Assembly (NCBI RefSeq): GCF_000196495.1 | Contig: NC_011312.1 | Location: forward strand, 1,178,001-1,242,000 | Source: Aliivibrio salmonicida LFI1238 | Lineage (GTDB): Bacteria; Pseudomonadota; Gammaproteobacteria; Enterobacterales; Vibrionaceae | Reading direction: 5' to 3' | Length of the DNA stretch: 64,000 nt | Shown: piece after piece, positions 1-7,628 of the stretch | Layout: every line of letters starts with the position of its first letter | Numbering within the stretch: position 1 is the stretch's first letter | Translations under genes and position numbers: made by a program | Notes under the pieces: model-generated | The model's database searches: none | Told to the model about the DNA's origin: nothing | What the model saw: the letters and a program-made list of their open reading frames with translations, nothing else

Positions 1-932
1 AAGGATTACAAATGCTACAGCATTCTTTGCCTGATGTTTTGTTGTGTGATTTATCTATGCCGATCTTGAATGGCCTTGAATTTGTAGAAGAGGTAGTGTT
101 GGAATACCCAATGCTGCCAATCATTGTCATTTCGGGTACGGGAGACATGCAAGATGTAGCTAAGGTTTTAAGACTGGGAGCAAAAGATTTCTTGGTTAAA
201 CCAATCAGCAATGTATCCCTGTTAGTTAAATCATTAGTGTCGGCTTTAAAATTGAGTGAAGAAAGCAGTTTAAGAATGCAGGACTTTTCAAGTCAATGGT
301 TCCGAACGTCTGATCTTGATAAAAGTTGCACTGAAGAATTGCATTGGCACTTAGAGCATTTGCAAAATGAACCGAACATTGGCCGAGAATTGTTATTTGA
401 ACTATTACCTGAGAGTGATGCTCAGCACGGCGAGTGGAAATTAGCGTACCGGTTATTGCAATCAACAGATGGTATGCCACTTATTTTTGATTATGAATGG
501 TTATTGGATGGCCGTTTGTTTTTCTATCTTGTTGATTCTCAATCTGGTGGCGAGAATAGCGTCGTTTCTTGTTTACTTATACGAGCATTTTTTAATGATT
601 TTATCCGAGATCAACATATTTCTCTGGACGTTATTTCTAAAATGGTCGAATCAATAGAGAAAGGGATGGGAACGATGGAAGAGAGCGAATCTATCTCTGC
701 TCTTTTTGGTTATGTTGATTTTGCAGAGCAGGCGTTGTTTATTTTGTCAGCGGGTTTAGGGGCCGTATGGGAAAGCACACATTCACGTCATGTACTCCAG
801 ATCGGTGAACTCTTAACGTCTGAAAGATCCAATAATAAAGTGCAGCGCTTCCCAATTGCTAAAGCCAATAATAGCCTGTTTTTAAATTGCGTGGGTTGCA
901 GTAGTTTTAAAATGGAATTGAATTCGTTTTAA
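1..932 (+). CDS. rssB: RssB-like response regulator, 5' end outside the window
   Basis: The frame is open from the first bases, so the gene starts upstream and only its last 309 or so codons are here. The visible part has the middle and end of a receiver domain: the phospho-acceptor Asp in CDLSMP, the Ser/Thr position in VISGTGDM, and the conserved Lys in FLVKP. A long C-terminal half follows with no DNA-binding motif. The pattern ALRLG/VLRLGAKDFLVKP and the degenerate PP2C-like output domain (LLIRAFFNDFIRDQ) resemble E. coli RssB, the adaptor that delivers RpoS to ClpXP. It is followed by ybaN and apt in the same direction. Other receiver-plus-phosphatase-like regulators cannot be excluded without the N-terminus. 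Confidence 0.75.
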   Translation, partial: GLQMLQHSLPDVLLCDLSMPILNGLEFVEEVVLEYPMLPIIVISGTGDMQDVAKVLRLGAKDFLVKPISNVSLLVKSLVSALKLSEESSLRMQDFSSQWFRTSDLDKSCTEELHWHLEHLQNEPNIGRELLFELLPESDAQHGEWKLAYRLLQSTDGMPLIFDYEWLLDGRLFFYLVDSQSGGENSVVSCLLIRAFFNDFIRDQHISLDVISKMVESIEKGMGTMEESESISALFGYVDFAEQALFILSAGLGAVWESTHSRHVLQIGELLTSERSNNKVQRFPIAKANNSLFLNCVGCSSFKMELNSF

Positions 933-998
933 AGGTTGATTCGTTTTTTTAAATAGAGCGATAATGGCAGTTAGTTGTATTTAAATTGTAGAGATACT

Positions 999-1367
999 TT
1001 GCTTAAATTTTCTCATAAAATCCTGTGGTTTTTCTTTGGTGGATTCTTTTTATTGTTAGGCATTATCGGTATTGTTTTGCCTTTATTGCCGACAACGCCT
1101 TTTGTTCTTCTGGCTAGTGCTTGTTTTATGCGGGCTTCTCCAAAAATCCATTTGTGGTTAATTTCACATCGCTATTTAGGCCCCCCAATTGTGGAATGGC
1201 AAAGTAAAAAAACGATTAACAAAAAGATTAAGAAGAAAGCCGTTATTATGATCGTTGGCAGCTTTGTTCTTTCTATCTGTATAGCTCCAGTAATCTGGGT
1301 TAAAGGGATTATTGCTGTGATCGGAATAGCACTCTTAATTTGGTTTTCAAAAATACCGTCGTCCTAA
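999..1367 (+). CDS. ybaN: YbaN-type DUF454 inner membrane protein
   Basis: A small hydrophobic protein of about 122 residues with a first membrane segment (about residues 8-28) leading into the family signature LPLLPTTPFVLLASACF, and two further hydrophobic stretches near the C-terminus. This matches the DUF454/YbaN family, whose function is unknown. The TTG at 999 is preferred: it follows a GAGA-type ribosome site at close spacing and aligns with the short N-terminus of E. coli YbaN. A TTG at 975 would add eight residues. Its position just before apt and dnaX matches the E. coli order ybaN-apt-dnaX. Confidence 0.8.
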   Translation: MLKFSHKILWFFFGGFFLLLGIIGIVLPLLPTTPFVLLASACFMRASPKIHLWLISHRYLGPPIVEWQSKKTINKKIKKKAVIMIVGSFVLSICIAPVIWVKGIIAVIGIALLIWFSKIPSS

Positions 1368-1451
1368 CTTGCTCATAGTGAAGAAAGTGAATACCATTAG
1401 TCGGTTAATTTTTTAAGATACCGGCTATCGGTACAATTAGGTCTTTAAACC

Positions 1452-1997
1452 ATGTCTACAGAAACATTAGAACTTATCAAAAATAGCATTAAATCTGTTC
1501 CTGATTATCCAAAAGCAGGCATCATGTTCCGTGATGTTACAAGCTTGATGGAAGATCCAAAAGCTTACCAAGCAACGATTCAGTTATTGGTTGAAAAGTA
1601 CAAGCAAGGTGGTTTTACCAAGATCGTTGGAACTGAAGCTCGTGGTTTCTTATTTGGTGCTCCTTTGGCACTAGAATTAGGTGTTGGTTTTGTCCCAGTT
1701 CGTAAACCGGGTAAATTGCCACGTCCAACGATTGCACAAACGTATGATCTTGAATACGGAACAGATACGTTAGAAATTCACACAGACGCAATTGTTGAAG
1801 GTGATAAGGTTCTTGTTGTTGATGATTTACTTGCAACTGGCGGAACCATCGAAGCAACAGTGAAACTTATTCGCCAACTTGGTGGTGATGTTCAGCACGC
1901 TGCATTTGTTATCAACCTTCCAGAAATTGGTGGTGAAACGCGTTTAGAAGGCTTAGGTCTAAACGTGTACAGTATTTGTGAGTTTCCTGGTCACTAA
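1452..1997 (+). CDS. apt: adenine phosphoribosyltransferase
   Basis: Converts adenine and PRPP to AMP in cytosolic purine salvage. The 181 residues align along their length with E. coli Apt (183 residues). Visible are the N-terminal SVPDYPKAGIMFRDVT, the substrate loop EARGFLFGAPLALELG, and the PRPP-binding motif VLVVDDLLATGGT (about residues 119-131). The end, CEFPGH, matches the family's conserved PGH tail. It sits between ybaN and dnaX and is followed by a strong intrinsic terminator, so it is probably not cotranscribed with dnaX by default. Confidence 0.97.
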   Translation: MSTETLELIKNSIKSVPDYPKAGIMFRDVTSLMEDPKAYQATIQLLVEKYKQGGFTKIVGTEARGFLFGAPLALELGVGFVPVRKPGKLPRPTIAQTYDLEYGTDTLEIHTDAIVEGDKVLVVDDLLATGGTIEATVKLIRQLGGDVQHAAFVINLPEIGGETRLEGLGLNVYSICEFPGH

Positions 1998-2020
1998 TTC
2001 TTCATATACACAATAAATGT

Positions 2021-2057
2021 AATGAGATCTCTCTATCAATGAAGATCTCATTTTTTT
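2021..2057 (+). terminator. Intrinsic terminator after apt
   Basis: A perfect 10-bp stem (AATGAGATCT at 2021-2030 with AGATCTCATT at 2043-2052) is followed directly by a run of T. It lies between the apt stop and the dnaX start. Confidence 0.85.
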
Positions 2058-2100
2058 GCTGTGCTACGATTTAGATCTATTTTATTTTGGGCTGTATTCT

Positions 2101-4245
2101 ATGAGCTATCAAGTTCTGGCACGTAAATGGCGACCACATCATTTTAAAGATGTTGTTGGTCAATCCCATGTGCTTACGGCGTTGGAAAACGCGCTTGACC
2201 ATAATCGACTTCATCACGCTTACTTATTTAGTGGCACTCGCGGTGTGGGTAAAACTACTATTGCTCGTTTGTTCGCTAAAGGACTAAACTGTGAAGAGGG
2301 GATTACATCAACACCTTGTGGCGTGTGTTCTACCTGTAAAGAAATTGATGAAGGACGATTTGTCGATTTACTTGAGATTGATGCCGCTTCTAGAACCAAA
2401 GTAGAAGATACTCGTGATCTATTAGATAACGTTCAATATAAACCTGCGCGTGGTCGTTTTAAGGTTTATTTGATCGATGAAGTTCACATGCTATCGCGAC
2501 ACAGTTTCAATGCATTATTAAAAACATTGGAAGAGCCGCCAGAATACGTCAAATTCATATTAGCCACGACCGATCCACAAAAACTGCCTGTGACGATTTT
2601 ATCTCGTTGCTTACAGTTTCATCTGAAACACATCAGTGTTGATCAAATTCATGCGCAATTAGATCTCGTTTTAGACAAAGAAGAAGTGTCTAAAGATGGA
2701 AGAGCGTTAGGGCTGATAGCTCATGCGGCAGATGGCAGTATGCGTGATGCATTAAGTTTGACCGATCAAGCGATTGCGTTAGGTAATGGTAATGTAACTG
2801 CTGATATTGTGTCTATGATGTTGGGTACGTTAGATACCGATCAAGCGATTCGTATTCTAGAAGCGATCAGCACAAAAAACATGCAAACGCTGATGAGCTG
2901 TATCAATGATTTAGCAGATATTGGTGTTGAGTGGGATGGGTTAGCAAAAGAAATTGCGGCACAACTGCATAAATTGGCGATGTACCAAGCGTTACCTGCA
3001 ACGTTAGATAAAACTCAACCGGATGCTGAGAGAATTGAATTATTGAGTGGTCAGTTATCGCCACAAGAAGTTCAATTGTTCTACCAAATTGCATTGCAAA
3101 GCCGTAATGATTTACCTTTAGCCCCAACCGAAAAAACGGGCGTAGAGATGATGTTATTGCGTATGGTCGCATTTCGTCCTGTGCATGCTCAAGCAATAGA
3201 GGCATTACCGATTGCCGTGCCTAGCATGGAACCTGCTGCCGTAAATGTTGCACCTCAACAACCTGCGCCAGCCTCTAGAGTTCAGCAAGTTATTGCATCA
3301 GCTCCAAATGCTGAAGTGCCTGTTGCTCCTAAGCCAATGCAACCGCAAGCAGTATCTCAAACGGTGTATTCTCCGGTTTCTAATTCGCAACAATCGAGTT
3401 CAGCACCGTTAGATTCTACAGAGGCTCAACCGCCAGTATATGATGCACCACCAATGGGGGAATCATCACAATCTGATTCCGCACCAGTGCAAAATATACC
3501 TCAAGAGCCTATAGCAACCCCAAGAAGTGGGTTGTTAGGTGTGCGTAATCAATTACGTAGTGCAAAAAATAATTTATCAAATACAACCACCGGTACTAGC
3601 CCAAAAAAGGGTAGTGCGGCATCCGATAAGAAAAAAACGAGCTCAGTGTTAGAACGTATTGCTGAAAAGCAACATCTCGCTCCTCGTACTCAGGTGTCGC
3701 AACTTGGAACGTCTGTTTCTCAAGAGAAAAAGCCAGAAGAACCATACCGTTGGAAAGCCAGCCAGCCTGAAGTGAAAAAAGTAGTGAGTGATATTACTCC
3801 TACGAAATTAAAGCAGGCACTTGAACATGAAAAAACACCTGAGATGGTTCAAGAACTTGTTGATGAAACAGTAAAGCAAGATACGTGGTCTGCATTAGCG
3901 ATGTCATTAGCGTTGCCTAAATTGGTACAACAACTTGTATTGAATTCTTCTTTTGAAGAACATGACGATCAGGTTTCATTGCATTTACGTTCTGCACAAT
4001 CACATTTAATTAATGACAAGGCGCATGAATTGGTTAGCCAAGCGTTAAGCTCTGCTCTAAACAAAGAGATTAAATTAAACATTGATATTAGTGCAGAAGG
4101 TACAAGCCCGTTAGAGTTACGTGAGCAAATGTATCAAACTAAATTACAGACGGCATACCAGAGCTTGCAACAAGATCCTCATGTTAATTTCTTTATGCAG
4201 CGTTACGGTGCAGAAATAGATCAAGAAAGCGTGAGACCAATTTAA
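2101..4245 (+). CDS. dnaX: DNA polymerase III subunit tau (gamma by frameshift)
   Basis: Clamp-loader ATPase of the replicative polymerase. The start is MSYQVLARKWRP at 2101, as in E. coli DnaX, giving 714 residues; an ATG 45 bases upstream lacks homology. Domains: P-loop SGTRGVGKTT (about residue 45), zinc site with CGVCSTC, DEVHMLS Walker B, then a Pro/Gln/Ala-rich linker (about 365-500) and the tau C-terminal domain that contacts DnaB and the polymerase. At 3603-3609 an A AAA AAG heptamer lies in frame in the linker, and a -1 slip there reaches TAG at 3612-3614. This would make a gamma form of about 504 residues, the same logic as in E. coli. The ybaB-recR pair follows, a conserved order. 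Confidence 0.97.
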   Translation: MSYQVLARKWRPHHFKDVVGQSHVLTALENALDHNRLHHAYLFSGTRGVGKTTIARLFAKGLNCEEGITSTPCGVCSTCKEIDEGRFVDLLEIDAASRTKVEDTRDLLDNVQYKPARGRFKVYLIDEVHMLSRHSFNALLKTLEEPPEYVKFILATTDPQKLPVTILSRCLQFHLKHISVDQIHAQLDLVLDKEEVSKDGRALGLIAHAADGSMRDALSLTDQAIALGNGNVTADIVSMMLGTLDTDQAIRILEAISTKNMQTLMSCINDLADIGVEWDGLAKEIAAQLHKLAMYQALPATLDKTQPDAERIELLSGQLSPQEVQLFYQIALQSRNDLPLAPTEKTGVEMMLLRMVAFRPVHAQAIEALPIAVPSMEPAAVNVAPQQPAPASRVQQVIASAPNAEVPVAPKPMQPQAVSQTVYSPVSNSQQSSSAPLDSTEAQPPVYDAPPMGESSQSDSAPVQNIPQEPIATPRSGLLGVRNQLRSAKNNLSNTTTGTSPKKGSAASDKKKTSSVLERIAEKQHLAPRTQVSQLGTSVSQEKKPEEPYRWKASQPEVKKVVSDITPTKLKQALEHEKTPEMVQELVDETVKQDTWSALAMSLALPKLVQQLVLNSSFEEHDDQVSLHLRSAQSHLINDKAHELVSQALSSALNKEIKLNIDISAEGTSPLELREQMYQTKLQTAYQSLQQDPHVNFFMQRYGAEIDQESVRPI
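3603..3614 (+). promoter_or_regulatory. Candidate -1 ribosomal frameshift site in dnaX
   Basis: The heptamer A AAA AAG is in the correct phase for a -1 slip (codons CCA AAA AAG). After slipping, the ribosome reads GGG then TAG, giving a gamma-like product with one extra Gly. The E. coli dnaX site uses the same heptamer. I see only a weak downstream stem (CGG/CCG at about 3617-3625) and no clear Shine-Dalgarno-like stimulator upstream. Confidence 0.7.
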
Positions 4246-4333
4246 AGAAAGATAAGGTAAGAATGGGTTGAAATTCTACATATCATCCCCATTTTTGTAG
4301 TATTAAAGATATAAACACTAAGAGAGAATGAAT

Positions 4334-4669
4334 ATGTTCGGTGGAAAAGGCGGCATGGGCAACTTAATGAAGCAAGCCCAGCAAATGCAAGATCGCATGC
4401 AGAAAATGCAAGAAGAAATTGGAAACATGGAAATCACTGGTGAATCTGGTGCTGGCCTTGTTAAAGTAACAATCACTGGTTCTCACAGTGTTCGTCGTGT
4501 TGAAATTGATCCAAGCTTAATGGAAGAAGACGAAAAAGAAATGCTAGAAGATTTGATCGCAGCAGCGTTCAATGATGCATCTCGTCGTATTGAAGAAACA
4601 CAAAAAGAAAGAATGGCGGGTGTAACTGGTGGAATGCAAATGCCACCAGGATTTAAAATGCCATTCTAA
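4334..4669 (+). CDS. ybaB: YbaB/EbfC nucleoid-associated protein
   Basis: A small DNA-binding protein of the YbaB/EbfC family, 111 residues, thought to bind DNA as a dimer. It follows E. coli YbaB closely: a start of [19 protein letters not shown], a helical N-terminus, [32 protein letters not shown], and the end PPGFKMPF. The ATG at 4334 gives the family's MFGG start; an ATG two codons upstream (4328) is equally close to the AGAGAG ribosome site. It lies between dnaX and recR in the usual cluster. Confidence 0.95.
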
Positions 4670-4726
4670 TTTATCTTAATTGATAAAAACTAAGATGAAT
4701 AACGCATTATTTATCTTAGGGTAATT

Positions 4727-4749
4727 AGGCGGCTCATAGCTGCCTTTTT
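4727..4749 (+). terminator. Intrinsic terminator between ybaB and recR
   Basis: A 7-bp stem AGGCGGC/GCTGCCT (one G-U pair) with a TCATA loop is followed by TTTTTC, 23 bases before the recR start. Confidence 0.65.
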
Positions 4750-4771
4750 CTATTTAGGAATATAAGAAATT

Positions 4772-5374
4772 ATGCGAACCAGTGGTTTATTAGAACAATT
4801 AATGGAATCGTTACGATGCCTTCCCGGTGTTGGACCAAAATCAGCCCAGCGAATGGCATTTCATCTTCTACAGCGTAATCGACAAGGTGGTATGCAATTA
4901 GCCGATGCACTTTCTCGTGCCATGTCTGAAATTGGGCATTGTTCAGAGTGTCGAACGTTTACCGAAGAAGACACGTGTGCAATTTGTCTTAATCCTAAGC
5001 GTCAAATGAACGGTGAGCTGTGTATTGTTGAAAGCCCTGCCGATATCGTTGCAGTGGAAGCCACGGGACAATTCTCAGGTCGCTATTTTGTATTGATGGG
5101 GCATTTATCCCCATTAGACGGTATTGGCCCAAGTGATATTGGATTGGATTTACTTGACCACCGCTTAGGGCGTGGGGACATTAAAGAAGTCATTCTTGCC
5201 ACAAACCCAACGGTGGAAGGTGAAGCTACGGCGCACTACATTGCGGAGATATGCCAAGAGCATCACGTGTCTGCAAGTCGTATTGCTCACGGTGTGCCAA
5301 TGGGAGGTGAGTTAGAGTTAGTTGACGGTACTACGTTGTCTCATTCTATTTTGGGTCGTCAGAAGCTTTATTAG
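4772..5374 (+). CDS. recR: Recombination mediator protein RecR
   Basis: Part of the RecFOR pathway that loads RecA at single-strand gaps. The 200 residues show the expected order: helix-hairpin-helix LPGVGPKSAQRMAFHLL (about residues 17-33), a four-Cys zinc finger (CSECRTF...CAIC, about 57-75), a Toprim domain starting at ELCIVESPADI, and the Walker-like ATNPTVEGEATAHYI. Length matches the family (about 200). The 3' end overlaps the convergent rhombosortase gene by 29 bases. Confidence 0.97.
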   Translation: MRTSGLLEQLMESLRCLPGVGPKSAQRMAFHLLQRNRQGGMQLADALSRAMSEIGHCSECRTFTEEDTCAICLNPKRQMNGELCIVESPADIVAVEATGQFSGRYFVLMGHLSPLDGIGPSDIGLDLLDHRLGRGDIKEVILATNPTVEGEATAHYIAEICQEHHVSASRIAHGVPMGGELELVDGTTLSHSILGRQKLY

Positions 5375-5906
5375 CCACTAAAAAGACACATAATTGGAGC
5401 ATTCCACCACTGAGTGCTCCAAATAAATGAGCGTCTGTTGCGACACTGGCGTTAATTAGGGAAATCGTGGATGCGCTTGCTCCAAATAGTTGCTCCCAAC
5501 CTATTTTAGCGAGAACGCCCAGTAAGAGAAGCCAACCAGTATAACGTTTGTGCTTAATGTCTTCGATGGCAGCCCAAACAAAGAGCCCATGCAATACGCC
5601 AGATAAACCTACGTAGCGTTCAATTGGTGAGAGAAGTAAAAGTGAACCAACCATAACACTGAGGGCAAGCAATAATCCCCACAGTTTCTTTGTATTTAGA
5701 TAATCTTTAAAGATGACGCTAAAAATACATAGTGCGGCACTGTTCATCAATAAATGGGGGAGGTTAGTGTGTGTAAAGTTACCTGTAACAAGCCGCCAAA
5801 GCTCACCATTGATGATTAAACTCTTATCCCATACAAGATAGCCAGAAATTACGTTTAGTTGAGCTAGAGCAAGCACAGCTAAAATAGGTAATAGTAATTT
5901 AATCAA
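5346..5906 (-). CDS. rrtA: Rhombosortase (rhomboid-family intramembrane protease)
   Basis: An integral membrane serine protease of the rhomboid superfamily. About six hydrophobic segments are visible. The catalytic Ser lies in GLSGVLHG and the catalytic His in DAHLFGALSGG near the C-terminus, a combination typical of rhombosortases, which process GlyGly-CTERM proteins. I choose the TTG at 5906 (LIKLLLPIL) because AGAGGA lies 9 bases upstream and it gives a normal length of 186 residues. A longer frame up to 5987 would run deep into the divergent DTW gene. No GlyGly-CTERM substrate is visible in the window. Confidence 0.8.
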   Translation of the reverse strand: MIKLLLPILAVLALAQLNVISGYLVWDKSLIINGELWRLVTGNFTHTNLPHLLMNSAALCIFSVIFKDYLNTKKLWGLLLALSVMVGSLLLLSPIERYVGLSGVLHGLFVWAAIEDIKHKRYTGWLLLLGVLAKIGWEQLFGASASTISLINASVATDAHLFGALSGGMLQLCVFLVANKASDDPK

Positions 5907-6126
5907 ACAAAAGGTCCTCTGTGATTCGATTTTGCCTGCAATGCTTAAAAACAAAAAAAGCCTGTATTTGTGAGTGGATAACACCAATCACAACGGATGT
6001 TGAATTAATCATACTACAGCATCCAACAGAAGCTAAGCGCCCATTAGGTACCGCGAAAATATTGTCGTTAAGTCTGGCAAATTGTCGTACGTTTATTGGT
6101 GAAAACTTTACCGAGCATAACGAGTT

Positions 6127-7179
6127 GCTAGATCGTAACAATAACCGACACACTCTTACCGTTTAAAAACTCGCTCGGACTCAGAAAATTTAATGTCTTT
6201 CTAGGTCGAGAATTAATCAAAAACTCTGCCTGTTTATCTCTTTTGCAGTAAGTTCTCCAATGGCCATTCTCTTTGGGAAAAAACGTCTTAGTAAACCATT
6301 GGTATTTTCATTCAAACCTCGTTGCCAAGAATGGTAAGGTTTAGCAAAATAAATGTCACAGTTCAGATGCTTAGCTATCTTAGCATGACCTGCGAACTCT
6401 CCGCCATTATCAAATGTGATTGTTTTGCAAAGCTCTTTAAAGGGCTTCATCATGCGATTTATCCCGCGAGTAACGGCCTTTTTGGATTTATTGCGTACTT
6501 TGCACGTAACTAATAGCTTAGACACTCGTTCTACCATCGTTACTAAATACCCGTCTTGACCATAAACAGTGTCACCTTCCCAGTGACCAACCTCAGATTT
6601 ATCATCGACAATAGCAGGGCGTTGAGATATATCAATGCGGTTAGGAATGAGTCTTGCTCCTGCTTCTACACCTTTGCGTTGTTTGTATTTTTTGCCTTTT
6701 CGAGCAAGCATCCTTTGCCACTGCTCTCTTTTAATTGCGTTGTAAATAGTACTGCAACATATTGTATTTTCTATTTTTTCTCTACGCATTCGTCCAGATA
6801 TTTGCTCTGGGCTCCAACCAAGCTGAAGATATAGGTGAATTATTTTTTTATTCTTTTGGCTGCATTTTGTGTGCTTAATCGAAAGTGTTCTTTTTTGGAA
6901 AGCGTGTTTATGCGCTTGCTCGGCAGAATAGCTTCCAGCAGGACAACGTCGTAGTTCCTTTGAAATGGAGCCATTGCTCCGTTTTAATTTTTGTCCTATT
7001 TCACGAGCAGAAATACTATGTGTATTCCACGCTTCAATCTGGTATCTTTCACCTAGTGTCAGTTGCTTATATTGGTATCCCATGGGGTTACCTTAGTTGA
7101 TTGTGTGAGAGCTTGAAGCTTATAGGCAACTGACTCTCAAATCTATACCAAAGTGTGTCGGTTATTCTTGGAACCTAGG
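6127..7179 (-). mobile_element. IS30-family insertion sequence, 1053 bp
   Basis: Ends are imperfect inverted repeats of about 27 bp: left end at 6127 (GCTAGATCG...AATAACCGACACAC) and right end at 7179 (complement CCTAGGTTCC...AATAACCGACACAC), with 14 identical inner bases. GTT occurs at 6124-6126 and 7180-7182 and fits a 3-bp target duplication. The element carries one minus-strand transposase gene. Boundaries are supported independently because excision restores the interrupted tapT-like frame. Confidence 0.88.
6128..7083 (-). pseudogene. IS30-family transposase, frameshifted near the C-terminus
   Basis: An N-terminal helix-turn-helix region (LTLGERYQIEAW, SAREIGQKLKRSNGSISKEL) is followed by a DDE catalytic core with EGDTVYG, FDNGGEF and NENTNGLLRRFFPK, typical of IS30. 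The first frame stops at 6217 after INRQSF. The expected family tail (LINSRPRKTLNFLSPSEF) continues in the -1 frame and ends at 6128 inside the left repeat, giving 318 residues in total. All catalytic residues precede the shift. It is either a one-base deletion or a frameshift in expression; a short T run sits at the site. Confidence 0.85.
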
Positions 7180-7577
7180 GTTAAATCAATTGTTAGCACA
7201 AGATGACTATCTTCATCAGGTGCTCTTTCTCGATAGTGAAAGTAAGGCAATTAACGGACAAAAGATAGATTCAGATCAGAAACAACGGATTATCTTATTG
7301 GATGGTACGTGGAAAAAAGCGTATAAAATGTGGCAATTATCGACCAATTTACATGGACTTCCAAAAGTTCATTTGGATACCGAGTTATCAGGTAATTATC
7401 GAGTGCGTAAGGCACCTAAAGATAATGCGTTATCAACCGCGGAAGCGGGATACCATGTTTTGAGTCAATTGGATTTAGACGGTTCGATTGTGGAAGATGG
7501 AGATAAGTTCGATTCAATTTTGATTGCGTTCGATAACATGATCGAATTTCATATTAGTCAAATGCCTGAAGGCGTTT

Positions 7578-7613
7578 ACCAAAAGAACTACCGTTCAGAG
7601 TAGTTCTTTTGGT
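7578..7613. terminator. Hairpin at the convergent tapT-like/dgt ends
   Basis: A perfect 13-bp stem (7578-7590 with 7601-7613) overlaps the end of the tapT-like frame and lies between two convergent genes. It contains TTTT and AAAA in the arms, so it may stop transcription from both sides. Confidence 0.6.
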
Positions 7614-7628
7614 GGTATCAACAGATCG

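Larger units (their letters stand above)
5921..7603 (+). pseudogene. tapT: DTW-domain tRNA modification gene (tapT/yfiP-like), split by an IS30-family element
   Basis: Family members put an aminocarboxypropyl group on tRNA uridine (acp3U). The 5' part (5921-6126, GTG start after AAGG) has the CLQCLKTKKACIC cysteines and LQHPTEAKRPLGTAK. The 3' part (7183-7603) has the signature LLDGTWKKAYKMW. Removing 6127-7182 (the element and one copy of a GTT duplication) rejoins the frame exactly as ...NELNQLLAQ... and restores a 208-residue protein, normal for the family. The gene is therefore a clean, probably recent, insertion knockout. Confidence 0.88.

Noticed and set aside
3628..3640. Second A run in dnaX as a slippage site
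   Set aside because: Codons AAG AAA AAA ACG do not give a good X XXY YYZ heptamer in phase; the site at 3603 explains a gamma product better. Transcriptional slippage remains possible.
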